Shown in pieces: positions 37,701 to 49,343 of a stretch of DNA of 64,000 nucleotides (position 1 is its first letter; each line of letters starts with the position of its first letter). Made by a program: the position numbers and the translations under genes. The notes beneath the pieces were generated by a model, which saw only the letters and a list, made by a program, of their open reading frames with translations, was not told the DNA's origin and searched no databases. Source of the DNA: Ciona savignyi (lineage: Eukaryota > Chordata > Ascidiacea > Phlebobranchia > Cionidae); assembly GCA_000149265.1 (NCBI GenBank), contig CH003444.1, forward strand, positions 709,194 through 773,193, written 5' to 3'.

Positions 37701-38420
37701 CCACTCAGAATAGATATCGTTCTTCGGATCGAAACTGTCTGGTTATTCGCTGTGCTAAAACTTTACTCAATTTAAACATAGTTAATATTTAGAATAATAT
37801 TGATTAGAGTTCAATTTTAGCTCCAAGGCCAAAATTTACAGAATCTTTTAAACATTGATCTTGTTACCAGAACCCGGCATCAAGGTCCGCCCCGTTCATC
37901 CCCGGTGCATCCACTATTTAACCAAACAAGGTTAGTTCCAAATGAGAGAACTTCTGCGGAAAAACTATCTCGACTGCGACTGACTGCAACGAGCCAGTCA
38001 CCAGCCGTTCAATCATACAACGATGTTAAAATAAAAGAAGAATGTGACAACCCATTTTTCTACCCACGGCGGGATCAACAAAGACTAAAAAAAGTGAAAC
38101 GTTCGCCAGTGGTGTTATCCAGAGGAATAACCATAAACGAGGACTATGGTGACCCGTTTGATGCCATACCAACGGCCTCAAGACAAAACAATAACACCAA
38201 CACTCCCCCGATTCACTTTGCGAGGTCAAACGTTAAAAATTTTAACTCTGACTCGCCGACACAATATAAGGCATCCCCGGTTCGAATGATGGGGCAAATG
38301 AGCGTCCCTCCTTCGCCGACTTCTTTACTTAAGGATGTAACGGAAGACGAAACATACATTTATGTTTTGCCGTTCGACCACGAAAATTTACCGAATATAA
38401 GTGTTCAAGAATATATTTGA
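34762..38420 (+). CDS. LAT-like transmembrane adaptor, tyrosine-rich, 435 aa
   Basis: I do not recognise a named orthologue. Exons: 34762-34868, 35193-35275, 35805-36135, 36536-36681, 37346-37436, 37871-38420 (TGA). All phases agree. The start gives a five-residue ectodomain (MESEN), a hydrophobic helix (about 6-25) and CAMC (23-26) followed by NYKRK. This is the build of type III transmembrane adaptors such as LAT, PAG and NTAL, where a juxtamembrane CxxC is palmitoylated. The tail is long, Pro/Ser/Arg-rich and without a known domain. Tyrosines include TYVNYP (Y92, a YxN GRB2-SH2-type site), LYNHP, VYALT, SYNDV, EDYGDPF and ETYIYVLPF. The last residues are VQEYI. Inferred role: phosphotyrosine scaffold at the plasma membrane. 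An alternative shorter exon 4 ending at 36615 (donor GTAAAC) would also be in phase. AATAAA lies at 38425-38430. Confidence 0.72.
36735..36925 (-). repeat. SINE-like repeat copy in an adaptor-gene intron
   Basis: TACCGGAGCCATTGCAGTGA, ATGATTAAGACGT and AAGTGCCTTGCCTAAGG are family words in family order. Confidence 0.6.
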
Positions 38421-38424
38421 TAAA

Positions 38425-38430
38425 AATAAA
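38425..38430 (+). terminator. Poly(A) signal of the adaptor gene
   Basis: AATAAA starting five bases after the stop codon, overlapping a second AATAAA at 38429-38434. If used, the 3' UTR would be very short. Confidence 0.6.
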
Positions 38431-38763
38431 TAAATTCACTTTACTCTTTATTTTGTTGTAAGTTCTTTTTGGGTATATAATGTATGTTCGTTTCTACAAA
38501 GAGTCTTGCGCGCTGGTGGACCGGTGTTTATCTCTCATAAGCTGGCGCAGGGGAGGCTCGTTATGAAACATCTGTCCACCAGAGCCTAGCGTGTGGCTGG
38601 ATCGGTCTTGAGCAATCTGGTCTCTGCCCGGTACCTATCAGACTAGTTAAGAGCGTCGGTTGTTTATCAGCAAACCATTGTGGAACGAATCAGTCTATGG
38701 TAGGTTGAGTCTTAGGGTAAGGCAATTCGCGAAACTTGCAGAAAATTGTAGCAATGTATTCAT

Positions 38764-39055
38764 AATATAGGATGGGATAGGATAGTCATGTTTATCCCCG
38801 TAAATGGTAAAACGCAATGGGATTTTAACACACGGACATTCGTCATCCCATCGCACCCATCGTCGGGTTACCGGAGCAATTGCAGTGTGTTGTGTAAGAT
38901 TGAGACGTTCCTTTCATTTGGTAAAACCCATCGTTCTACTTGGTTTAGGGCTTAGGCAATGTCCGTTAAGTACCTTGCCTAAGTAAACCACCGAACAGTT
39001 TTGAGCCTGCAACTTGTCTGCTAAAGGCGACGCACTAACCCATCAATCTAATCTA
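38764..39055 (-). repeat. SINE-like repeat, near-complete antisense copy
   Basis: Best antisense member. It begins ATAGGATGGGATAGGATAG (complement of the TATCC tail), then TCATGTTTATCCCCGTAAAT. The core GGTTACCGGAGCAATTGCAG follows, then GGCAATGTCCGTTAAG, and it ends in the tRNA-like region (GAGCCTGCAACTTG, CTAACCCATCAATC). Confidence 0.7.
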
Positions 39056-40428
39056 TGTTTGACGTATTTAGCAAAAGAAGAGCTTTGGTATCAGGATCAT
39101 ATGCGGTGTATCAGTTATCCGACATTTGTTGTATAAATCCTAATTACGAATCCGCCAGAAGAAAGATGGCGTATTGTTCCAACCACATTTAATTTTTTTA
39201 GATATTTAGTTCACAGTTAGTTTGTTGTCATGCTCGAGTAAGTTAGTAGTTCAGATTGTCGTTCTCTAGTAAGCAAAGTCGTTTGTTTAAAGGTATAGTT
39301 GAAACGAGGTTTACAACAATGTAAGTAGTTTAGTCATCAATAGGATTAGAACAAAATGAATCAACTAAAAATTAGATCTTTCATCCGTGGTGATTAATGG
39401 CCGACTTGGTGGTAATACCATATATAGACGAGAATGTGTTTGTTAGACAAGTATTGGTACGGGTAAATTTTATTTGTTTAAAACTTTGTTTTGCCGAATC
39501 AAGCGTAAACGCCTTTTCGCGAAAAATGTTTCGAAACATTCATCGAAAGGTGGCAGTGCGTATATTGTCAGAACTGTGAACGTACAATGGCCTGTTATCA
39601 TCCGGTTCATACACTCTAGTTTTGCTTAATTGTGCGTCAGCCGGTAGTTTCAAATATAGATACTGCTTAAGCAAATTAACCGTAACTGAAACGACATAGA
39701 CCTACTCTACAATACTAGCATACTTACGCCACCTGGATGTTATACGTCAGCTTAGTCGACAAAAACAACTGATTTCCGGTACGCAGGGAGAGAGCTGTTG
39801 CACAGGCTGACAATAGGACAAACAGGTCTTTAACAGATGAATAATAAAAAGACGTAAATGAAAAGAGTAGAAACACTGTAAAGTTGAAGGCAATTAATTC
39901 TGTTGGAAAGTAGGCCTTTATAGAGGTAACACTGCGTTTGAATATTAATGAACATTCACACAGACAGGAAACAATAAGATAAGCTGTATACAAATTGATT
40001 TAAGATGGAAATTTGTTTAAGATGGAAATAATTTACAGTAAGAAGTTGTTCAGTGTTATATTTTCATTACTTGCTGATTGGTAATAGATTCAGTCACAAT
40101 ATGTAATACACAATATTTAGTAAACACGGGAGCATAGAACATGCAAGGAGTGTCTTGGAATAGAATTACAGTTAAGCACCTTTTTGGGTGAAGGCTATGC
40201 CAGCTACCATGTTACCATCTAGACTTGAAAGAAGACAAGTTTAAAAAGTTGTTCGTGTTCAAATATTAATGTTTAGAAAATGTGACATATGGCGTATACA
40301 GTTAAACTGCCTTCGGTGGCGCATTGGATACATCAATACATCTCATTCAATATAATAATTCCAATCCACTTTATGTATATACATGAGCGTTGCAATATTT
40401 ATGTAATTCAACAGGTGGATAGGATGTC

Positions 40429-43400
40429 ATGACAATGAAAGCTACAATACTATTACTTTCTATCGTATTTGGACGCGGTCTTGCTCTGTCATTTTCGTGT
40501 CCAAAATCAACACTTAGTGACGTTATCACTTTAAAAGGACAGGTAATAGCACGTCTTTCTATAGCCAGAAGGCATGAATTAATGTTATAATTTGTGGCAT
40601 TTAAACATGTGCTTATCGTGAGCTGATTAGTGAATGCATGATTGTGATGAATAAAGGCTACCAAAATTATGGAATAATGGGGAAAGTACATAGAAAAATG
40701 AATGTTCCCCCTGCATGTTTTTTTTTGAAAAAAGACATCATGCTGGAGCGCAAAGACTATTTCCTTCATTTAACTGTATATATTCTAACATTTCCTACCA
40801 ACCTTATTTTATCGCCATATTAAATGCAACGCAATTGTGTCTATCACAGGAGAAAGCGGGGATAATGTTACGATCCACCTCATTAGCTATTTTCAACATA
40901 ATAGTATAAATGTATGAACCATTTTGCCAACTGCATAGTCCATAGAATAATTACCGATATCATTGTCCGGACAAATAGATTGTTGGGTTAATGCGTCACT
41001 TTTCAAACGAAGTTTCCAAACTTGTCGCTAGTTATTGGTTGCATGCTTGCGCAGGGCAACTGGGCGGATTTTGCCTAAACCCATTGTATTACAGTGTTGT
41101 GTCGGTGGGCGTGGGAAATCTGAAGATTGCTTGAGTTATAACACCCATTCCGATTTTCCACCTAGATACAACATGAATAATGGCCATTTTCTGAACCAAG
41201 TTTTGAACCCATGATGGGCTCGTCACTTGGAGCGTTTTGGAGGATACATGTATCGGTCGCGATAACCATTTGGCCACACGACCGTACATTAGCTGAAATA
41301 TTCGCCGAGAATCGCGCGTAGCAGTCGCATTGTCTCGAACTAGTGGTTCAATTGGGTTGTTTGTAGATTGAAGTTTACCTAAGAAACCAATTATTAAAAA
41401 ACCTGAGACGCACCAATTAAAAATGTTTAGGCTTATACTATTTAATTGTTTGAAACTTGCGCAGAAGTTGTGTCTTTGATCAAATCTTTTCAGATGGCGG
41501 TTCGATAAATCTCGTAGTGAAATATATAGTTTTCATGGATCTCCTTAAGTTATAATATGTTTTTTTTACCAGACCAACAACCAGTGCTATGTTTACGTGT
41601 CGACCGCTGTGGCCCAAGACAGTGCCATTGAAGAATGTCGGTCGTCATTTAAGGGATTCCTCGCACGAATTTCATCGAGAAGTGAATTGTCTGCGGTGGT
41701 TTCGCGGATACAAAATGTTCATAGAGATCACATATGGGTGGATATAAAATACAACACAGTCAGTGGAAATGCAACCTGGTCGGACGGGACTTTTATCGGT
41801 GGGTAAAATAAACGATAACCTATAGGGCCCCTTATAGCCTTATGGTACTGCGTGCTAAGCATTTCATACAGTGGTAGCTTCAAATCCAGGATTCAATGAT
41901 TGATAAGTTTTTAGTACAATATCTGCATATGAGACACATAAACAGATTAAATGGTTCTTTAGGAAGGACGTGTTGGGAAAATTAGTGTACACATAGGTAA
42001 AGACGGTGCTGAACACTCACTAACCTCTTAACAGATAACGGTCTACTAAGATACCGACCGCTATATTTCCGAATCATGCAAATTAATATGGGCCAGTGGT
42101 TTTACAAAGATACTCAAACGCAAATTTTTCGCTAACTAAATTTTTATATTAACGATTTATAAATCTGCAGGAAATGAAATGTTAAATCAAAAAGTCACAT
42201 CAAGTTCGACGACAATGTGTGGGGCTTTGAAGAACGTGGGAACTACTCGGTACACAAGTTGGGCCACAATTTCGTGCGTTCTGTATAACGGATTTATATG
42301 CCAAACTCCAGCTAGTAAGTACACTCAAGTAATTAGGTTCACTTAGCTTTATGTGACTTCGATTGAAAGATTATAAGTGATATTACATTTACGTTTGCCC
42401 AGTGGATGGGAAATTTATAAATAGCGTTGCGTGTTATCGGAACCAGTCTCTATAATGTCCGATATGTGTATAAGATTATTTATTTGTTACAATTTTTGTT
42501 TCACCTTATAATCCATTTTGTTCAAACTGTCTATATGTGCATTGTCTATAGACACAGTCGACTAGCTGAGGTTTCGATCCCACCATCTCTTTGCTGGTTT
42601 CTAAACACACTTCTATACTCGGCGCTCTAGCCAACGATATTACTTAAATTGACATGCTGATAAAAATTAGGTTCACGAGTAAATATTTGCAATGAGCTTA
42701 GCGGGAATTGCCGAGATATTGAAGAGTTTTTTTTTGGACAAACATAGCCAAATCAAAATCTATTAGTGAAAGAGTCTTATTAAAGTTTAAGTGAGAAATC
42801 AATCACTAACTTTTTTTACAACTTAGCAAGCTAATGAAACAGAAGATTTTGTTTTATCAACATATTACCCGCCAGCTCCTATGTGTGACAACATCTAAAA
42901 CAGTGGTAGAGATTCTCTATTTGCCTATATTGTTACCGCTTTTAAATAACAATACGAGATAATTCATTGAATACAGGCATAATTCGTAATCATGTCTGAG
43001 TATATTTGACTTGTTAAGTACATGAAAATGTTTTACTAAGATTTTATTACTTGCGACCATACAATTATTTAAAAAACTGAAATATTGGATTGTTTATTCT
43101 TTATTCCTGTCAATGGAAAAACGCAGACACATTTTACGTAGTAACGATCCTCACATTACCTCGTATTTACCACCGTGTTAATTGAGCTACTGTAGTGTGT
43201 CGTGGTGACCAGTCAACTGAACCCCTTACAACTGAACCCCTTACAACTGAGCCCCTACAACTGAACCCCTTTACAACTGAACCCCTTTTAACCGAAGGCT
43301 TTTAACTGAAAATGGGGTTCAGTTGTAAAGAGGTTCAATTGAAATGGGTTCAGTTGTAAAGGGGTTCAGTTTAAAGGGGTTCAGTTAAAAGGAGTTCAGT

Positions 43401-46400
43401 TGTAAGGGGCTTAATTGTAGGGGTTCAGTTGTAAAGGGTTCAGTTGTAAGGGTTCAGTTGTAAGGGGTTCAGTTGTAAGGGGTTCAGTTGTCATGGAACC
43501 GTGTGTCGTATATGTTATAAAAGTTTTTTTACTGTTTGACTTCAACCCAAAAATAAACAATTCAAAACTCACAGTCGTGACGGATGAAACTGCATTTGGG
43601 AATCGGTCATTCGTATACAACGGTTTATGCTACTCGCTTACTGAGACGCTGACTGACTATACAGCATCTGAAGCAGTCTGCAAGGCGCGGGGAGGCGCGT
43701 TGGCTAATCTAGCAAGCCAGGGATTAATAATTGCGGCTACAAACTACTTGAACTTGTACCAGAACTCCATTCGAAACATATGGGTAAAAAGCGTACGGCG
43801 TGAAACCTTGGGTCCTACATCAAGTACAAAAGTAAGATGATAAATAATAAACTAGTCTATAGATAAAACATATTAAAAATTAATATCTTACATTAAAATG
43901 TGTATATACTATCTTTAAAATTGACATCTATATGTAAATATCTTCTGGCTAACGGTTCGTTGCACTGCGAGGAAGTTAACAGACCAGAAAAAACTTAAAA
44001 ATACCCTTAAAAAAATTTTGGATAATGCGACCATGAGTATATGATTGCTGCCACAGCAGAGTTCACCTTTTAAGACAAACAGAAACATTTAATAATTATA
44101 ATTATAGATTTGGCGAGTCTACAACACGTGGAATCTGTAGATTGTACAGCACCCCTCTCTGATTTTAAAATATTTTTTTAACCGCAGTATCCTCCAAGCA
44201 AAGTAGAAATCTTATCACACGCCACCGGAATGCTAATGACAAAAGACATGACTAGTAATACGCTGCTGGACAGACATACAACGTGGTTTTGGTACAGTAA
44301 CGACGTGCTCACCACTACTGCATATACTCTATGTGAAACGGTTCCTGGAGCAGTCGTGACAACCGGTAGGCCAAAGTTTTGTTACCCGGCTAATTTTTGT
44401 GCCCGCGATTGACTCATCGGCAAGATCACTTCTCTACATAATTCTGTATATAAATTATACGAGATCACCATTTAACCATACGACCGTTCAGTAGACCAGA
44501 GATGTGTCAGTATGGTGTTGCTTTCTGCAATAAGTCAGTTATCGGTTGGGTTTAGTCAGTCTATGGGATTTAAATGTTTAAACTATTTTAACATATTTTG
44601 TACATACTATTTAAGTTTTTTTAATCCAATACGGTAGAACCAATCGTTGCGACAGCTTCCACACCTACTACTAACGCCTCGGCACCAACGAACCCAATTA
44701 CTCCTGCATCGGGAATAAACACCACCGTACTCACAGCAGGTAATAAGTTACATTATTATTTATAAAATGACTTAGATCCTGGATACGTATCTAATTTATA
44801 AGTTTACTGCCTCGTTCATTACTGTGATATTTTTATACAGTTTTAAACAAAATGAAATAAATTATTTTTTAATTATAAAACATAAATATATTTTGCAACA
44901 TATTAAGTGGAATTAGGCCAATTAAAACCGGACTAAAACTGCAGATCTATCTGTATTGTTTTTTTGTTTATTACTTTCTTTTATTATGTCAGCTAAGCTT
45001 CAGAACCAATAATGCTAAAGTTCTATTTACACTTTTTATCCAGTGTTAGTTGTGACGTTCTTTGTCGTTCTTGTCGTTCTATTTCTGCTGTTTTGTTGCA
45101 ACAATTCTGCATGTTTTCAAACTGTGCTTGGAAGACGTAAAAGGTAACGAATTTTACACTATAAGCTACTTCAAATTTATAAGCCAAATTTACTATTCAG
45201 AAACAAAAAAGAGAAAACACTTATAATACCACCTCAGCCCCATGGCCGCACATCTTTACAAACCAACGGAAGCCTTTTACCAGGTATTGCCTTTAGAAAC
45301 TATACTTAATAATAGCATAGTAGGCCTAGTTGTTCTAACAGCAGCAAACTTTGCCGCATTCTCAGACAATCGCGCCAATGAGTTTCACACCATCGCGGAT
45401 GCCAGGCCTTTGGATGACTTGAATACTTACAATCAAGTAAGTTAGTAAAATCAACTGCTATTTACTGAGTTAATGTAACAATAAACATGCTTATTTATTG
45501 TTATAATGGAGTAATACCTGTTTGTAGCTTTGTCGGCCAACATCTAAAAAATCACCCGGAAAAGTTTAATGTCCTATTAATTACTTCTAATCGCTACACT
45601 ATGCACTTGGAATTGCTAAATGATCTTAAAATAATCATTTATCATATAAGATCATACAAACTCAGTGTTAGTGAAGTGTCTTCCGTATATGTTATTTTTG
45701 TTGTGCCAGCTATTGACACAATATTATGCCCGTTGTTTTTTACAGATAACCAGTGATGTCGCATCTGAGGCACTATATGCGAGCATAGACAACGTTCAAC
45801 CGTACGCAGTTTCGAACGGTAAGACTGTTTTGTTTTTTTTAAAATCTGCATTTTAATTTGTTTTGCAAATTTTGCATTTAATTTTTTAAACTGCAGTGCA
45901 AGAAACGTATGCTGAAATAGACAACCCTCTCGTATTTACGACGTCCGGAGAAGCAAGAAGAACGGACAATGCCGGTAAATTTTGGTTAAGTTGCTTTAAA
46001 CGAGTGTTTAGTGAAGAATAGGATACTCCCGTATAGTAAAAAACGCATTGCAAAAAGCATTCTTGCACGGGCTATAATTTGTTTGCCTTGTGTCCACAAT
46101 CGGAAGTTACCAGAGAAAGTGCAATTTTTTTAAATACGATGACATACTAAATTTGTTCTTTATCGCATCAAACCACTGTATTTAGAAAACCACTAAACGC
46201 CTTATTGTCCAAGGGCGCGTGATACACGACAAGCGTTTTATAAAGTGATTAACAAAATATCGCCTCTCCGCAGTATACAGATATATTACAAGTGTTATAT
46301 TACAAGTGTTCACCACTTACATTTCCAGCAATCGGTACGAAGTCCAGGCCAAGATTACACGCTCAGGTTAGATCACCAGAGTCCACGAATAAAGACTCCA

Positions 46401-47250
46401 GGATGAATTCTGCCCCAACGGAATCTAATTCTGATACCGCCCACAGGAAACTAAGGAACGGGGAGGTAATTAGACAAACTCGAAGTATAAACCAGTTAGT
46501 AAAATTGTCATTATATTTTTTTGCATATACATATTGGTTATTTTTCTTTAAACCATATAGATCATATAAAACTACGACGTTTAAATTTATGACAAGATTT
46601 ACTGAATTTTATATATGTTCATCGGACCGTCACCCAAATGCGATTGACTCGCAACCAGCCGCTAGTTAATTGGTTGTGACCTTGGCCATGGTACTTTGCG
46701 GACGTTGCCTTAACGAAATGGCTAGCAATGTAGCCTATCCATTGTATTCGACACATTGCAGAATCACCGCATACTCAACTGTACACATATGCACGATTTA
46801 ATCTAAAAAGTTTCCTTGTTATAACGCCCCCCTCTGCGTTTTCTCCCTATAGTGAACATAAATGGAGTCCCATCGCTAAAATCGAATCATCGACTTTGTT
46901 GGTATTTCATAAGGAACTAAACTGATTATTATTAACAGGGTCCCAGTAGCTCAGCTCCTGGTTATTTATCACCAATTCCGTGTTCTACATGCTCCCCCTC
47001 AGTTCAATACGCTGAACTGAGCCTCGCTGCCGATGAAGAGGAAGAGATAAGCTACGCGAAGTTGTTGTTGAACGACGAAGAAGACTACTACAAACATTTA
47101 ATCGATAACAATCATGGTATTGCTTTGAAACCCACTTCCCCAACTGTCAGTGTTCAAAGTTCCCACAAAAATAGTAGCTCCTTAAAACGGACTTCGGATG
47201 TAGACTCTGGACTGGCCGAAGAGGGTATTTTGTCACCCTCTCAAGAATAA
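40429..47250 (+). CDS. Tandem C-type-lectin-like receptor with ITIM tail, 631 aa
   Basis: Probable inhibitory immune receptor. Exons: 40429-40542 (signal peptide, ATILLLSIVFGRGLALS), 41573-41798 and 42171-42314 (CTLD 1: six Cys, ATWSDGT, CVLYNGFICQ), 43575-43831 and 44188-44365 (CTLD 2, degenerate, several Cys missing), 44638-44739 (Thr/Ser/Pro stalk), 45044-45143 (TM 341-357, then CCNNSACF), 45201-45283, 45345-45436, 45746-45818, 45897-45974, 46329-46465, 46939-47250 (TAA). All phases agree. Neither CTLD shows an EPN/QPD or WND calcium-sugar motif, so a protein ligand is likelier. The tail has VQYAEL (Y552) and ISYAKL (Y567), both consensus ITIMs, plus ALYASI (Y443), PYAVS (Y452) and ETYAEI (Y461). 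The start could instead be the second Met two codons downstream. AATAAA lies at 47341-47346. Confidence 0.8.
43086..43530 (-). repeat. SINE-like repeat copy split by a foldback element
   Basis: The family tail-side word TTTATTCCTGTCAATGG and AAAAACGCAG lead to GAGCTACTGTAGTGTGTCGT at 43203. The sequence then resumes after the foldback element as GTGTGTCGTATATG from 43501. Uninterrupted family members read straight through this point. Confidence 0.55.
43204..43500. mobile_element. Foldback element with perfect 9-bp target duplication
   Basis: The left arm (43204-43310) is a run of AACTGAACCCCTTAC-type units. The right arm (about 43315-43500) is the complementary run of GGGGTTCAGTTGTAA units, so the whole 297 bp can fold on itself. 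Flanks are GTGTGTCGT at 43195-43203 and again at 43501-43509. A 9-bp duplication is typical of Mutator-like elements. It lies in intron 3 of the lectin receptor, 74 bases before exon 4. Confidence 0.85.
46014..46225 (-). repeat. Diverged SINE-like repeat copy in a lectin-receptor intron
   Basis: GAATAGGATACTCCCGTATA, AAAAACGCATTGC, GTTACCAGAGAAAGTGCAA and CGCCTTATTGTCCAAGG follow the family order with many changes. Confidence 0.4.
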
Positions 47251-47340
47251 CATAATTTGTTATGTGTGTAGATTTATACTTTATGTCTGCCTATGGTTTT
47301 ACTCATTTCTGTAAACTGTGTGCTTTTTGATGGTTTACAA

Positions 47341-47346
47341 AATAAA
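47341..47346 (+). terminator. Poly(A) signal of the lectin receptor gene
   Basis: AATAAA 91 bases after the stop codon at 47250. Confidence 0.75.
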
Positions 47347-49306
47347 TGATGTGTCAAAACTAAGAAGTAGATAGGGTCCACCAACACCAATACGTTTATG
47401 CAAACAGGACCCCAAATTATAATTATACACAGATATTGTTATACACTGTCTATGTAGCTTGTTTTCGCAAGCATAAACAAAAGGGTCCCTGAGAAAACAA
47501 ACCAAACTTCTTATACATGTTTAGGTAAAAATTTTATTCATTAACAGCCTATATTTCTGGACTGGTGAACAATAGTCAATTTAAATTGTAAAGAAAGTTG
47601 TAGGTTAATAAAAACCTCCTGTTAGCCACCACTTTTTTTACACCAATTTTTAGTGTACGGTATGTGTTACCTAATTTCTTTTGGGATATCTGATAAAAAA
47701 GTGTATGACCTTTGTAATTTTGGCACTGCATATACATTAGGCCTACATACAAGCTAACAACTGTTAAAAGGTAAACACATTTGGTTATTTATTTTCTTTT
47801 ATTATGGGGCGTTAAAACACACTCGTTAAAAACCAAAACGGTATTTTCTTTAAATTAGTTTTTTGGGCAATGCGCTTGAACGACTCCAATTTTAACCACA
47901 TTTAATAAAAACCTAGTGCTTTAGTTACTGCTTTACCAATAAGAAGAAATAGAATTACCTATGAAATATCCTAAAAATTTTGAGGACCATGAGTTTATGT
48001 TTGCAGAAACAAATTACATACTTGGAGTGATTTGTTCCTGAATCCTGATTATGAAACGCATTTAATGTCGCCCCGACATCTCCAACAAGTAATCGTGAAT
48101 TCGGAATGAAATATGTAAAAACAAAATTTTATTTATTAAGCCCAGTGGGTTTCCCCGAAGCGGTAAAAACTAAATCGGGCTGTTTTAGGAATTTAGTTTC
48201 TTTTCAATATAGCGCTTGACAAGATGCCTAAATTTAAAACATATTTGGTGACATGTTCGCGAATCTGTCACTAATATTCTTTTTTTAATTGCGCATGGAA
48301 AGGAAATCTGGTTTGGTAACTATGGGATCTATAGCACCCCTGCTTTTTCTTTATTTATCTTGGTCGCGGATTGCTGTGGTAGGAACAGGCGCATTTGGCT
48401 GCTGCTAGTCGCTTAGCCAAAAGTTCACCATAGGCTGTCTTCTCGTTGTAATCGTCGGTGGCTGATACTGACTGAGATCTGATAATAACTACAAGCATAG
48501 ATCACACTGCGACTTCTTGTTTTAATTCGGCATTTATTTACGTATACCAAATAAATATTGGTCACGGGGACAGATAAGGTGTGAAAGGCTATTTTAAGTG
48601 TGTGAAATTGGTCGCGTTTGTAATAAAAACAGTGGACATTGTACCAACTAAACTTACTGCACTGGGTCTTAAATACGACGAAAATAGTTTTCCAGTAATT
48701 AGGCCTAACACGTTTAAATAGTACACAAGCAGAAATTGTGGAAAAACGAATAATGTTCACAAATTGAACCAGCGATTCACCAGCACAGATCCTTAAGTTT
48801 TTGCTTGCAGAAACAAAACTATGTCAGGCGGGTTGGAACTTTCTGGAATGTTGAATAGAATAGACCTGCCCTGCACATATCTGACAACAACATATATTGT
48901 GTAATTAACATTGATACCAAGATGGGCCACGCTTTCGGGCCACACCTTCTCCTAAAGCCGGCTCCACCACTGTACTGGTCGCGCTTTACCGCACACTCTT
49001 CTTCAGGGCTCTAAATCGTTTGGTCTTAATTAAATTTTGATTGCTTAATATTGTTCTTTCACGTAGGTTTGGCGGCCGCGTCCGCTATATTCATTAATTT
49101 ATATCCTTTTTTACTGACGTGTTTTAACGACTGTTCGTTTTGCCGTCTTTTCCCGTTCCTGTATCGTGATTATATTCGTTTGCCATTTTTAAAAACTGGG
49201 GCAAAAAATGAATAAAAATGAAAATAATATAAATGAAATAAATCTAAAAAAGAAGATCTTTTTGTTTATTCAGGAAGGCACCTATGCGCTTCTGCCCGCA
49301 GAAACA

Positions 49307-49343
49307 AACTACATTTGGTGTATAAAATACATCAAATGTAGTT
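49307..49343. repeat. 37-bp inverted repeat (17-bp arms, 3-base loop)
   Basis: Left arm AACTACATTTGGTGTAT and right arm ATACATCAAATGTAGTT are complementary with one mismatch, separated by AAA. It lies in the PDSS2 upstream region. Confidence 0.85.

Larger units (their letters stand above)
38421..40428 (+). other. Intergenic region, adaptor gene to lectin receptor gene
   Basis: 2 kb. It holds a near-complete SINE-like copy (38764-39055). At 39724-39900 a minus-strand stretch has an acceptor-like and a strong GTAAGTATG donor-like end with a hydrophobic translation, but there is no start codon or partner exon. Just before the receptor start, ATTCAACAG (40406-40414) is a possible trans-splice acceptor 14 bases ahead of the ATG. 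Confidence 0.5.

Noticed and set aside
39724-39993. Minus-strand 89-codon frame with hydrophobic residues and a strong donor-like end.
   Set aside because: No start codon within a plausible exon, no partner exons downstream and no recognisable domain. A chance frame is more likely.
43411-43620. Minus-strand frame with repeated TTEPL/LQLNP peptide units.
   Set aside because: It is the translation of the foldback element's 15-bp tandem units, not a gene.
48425-48760. 111-codon minus-strand frame in the intergenic region upstream of PDSS2.
   Set aside because: No domain, no splice context and biased composition; consistent with chance in AT-rich DNA.
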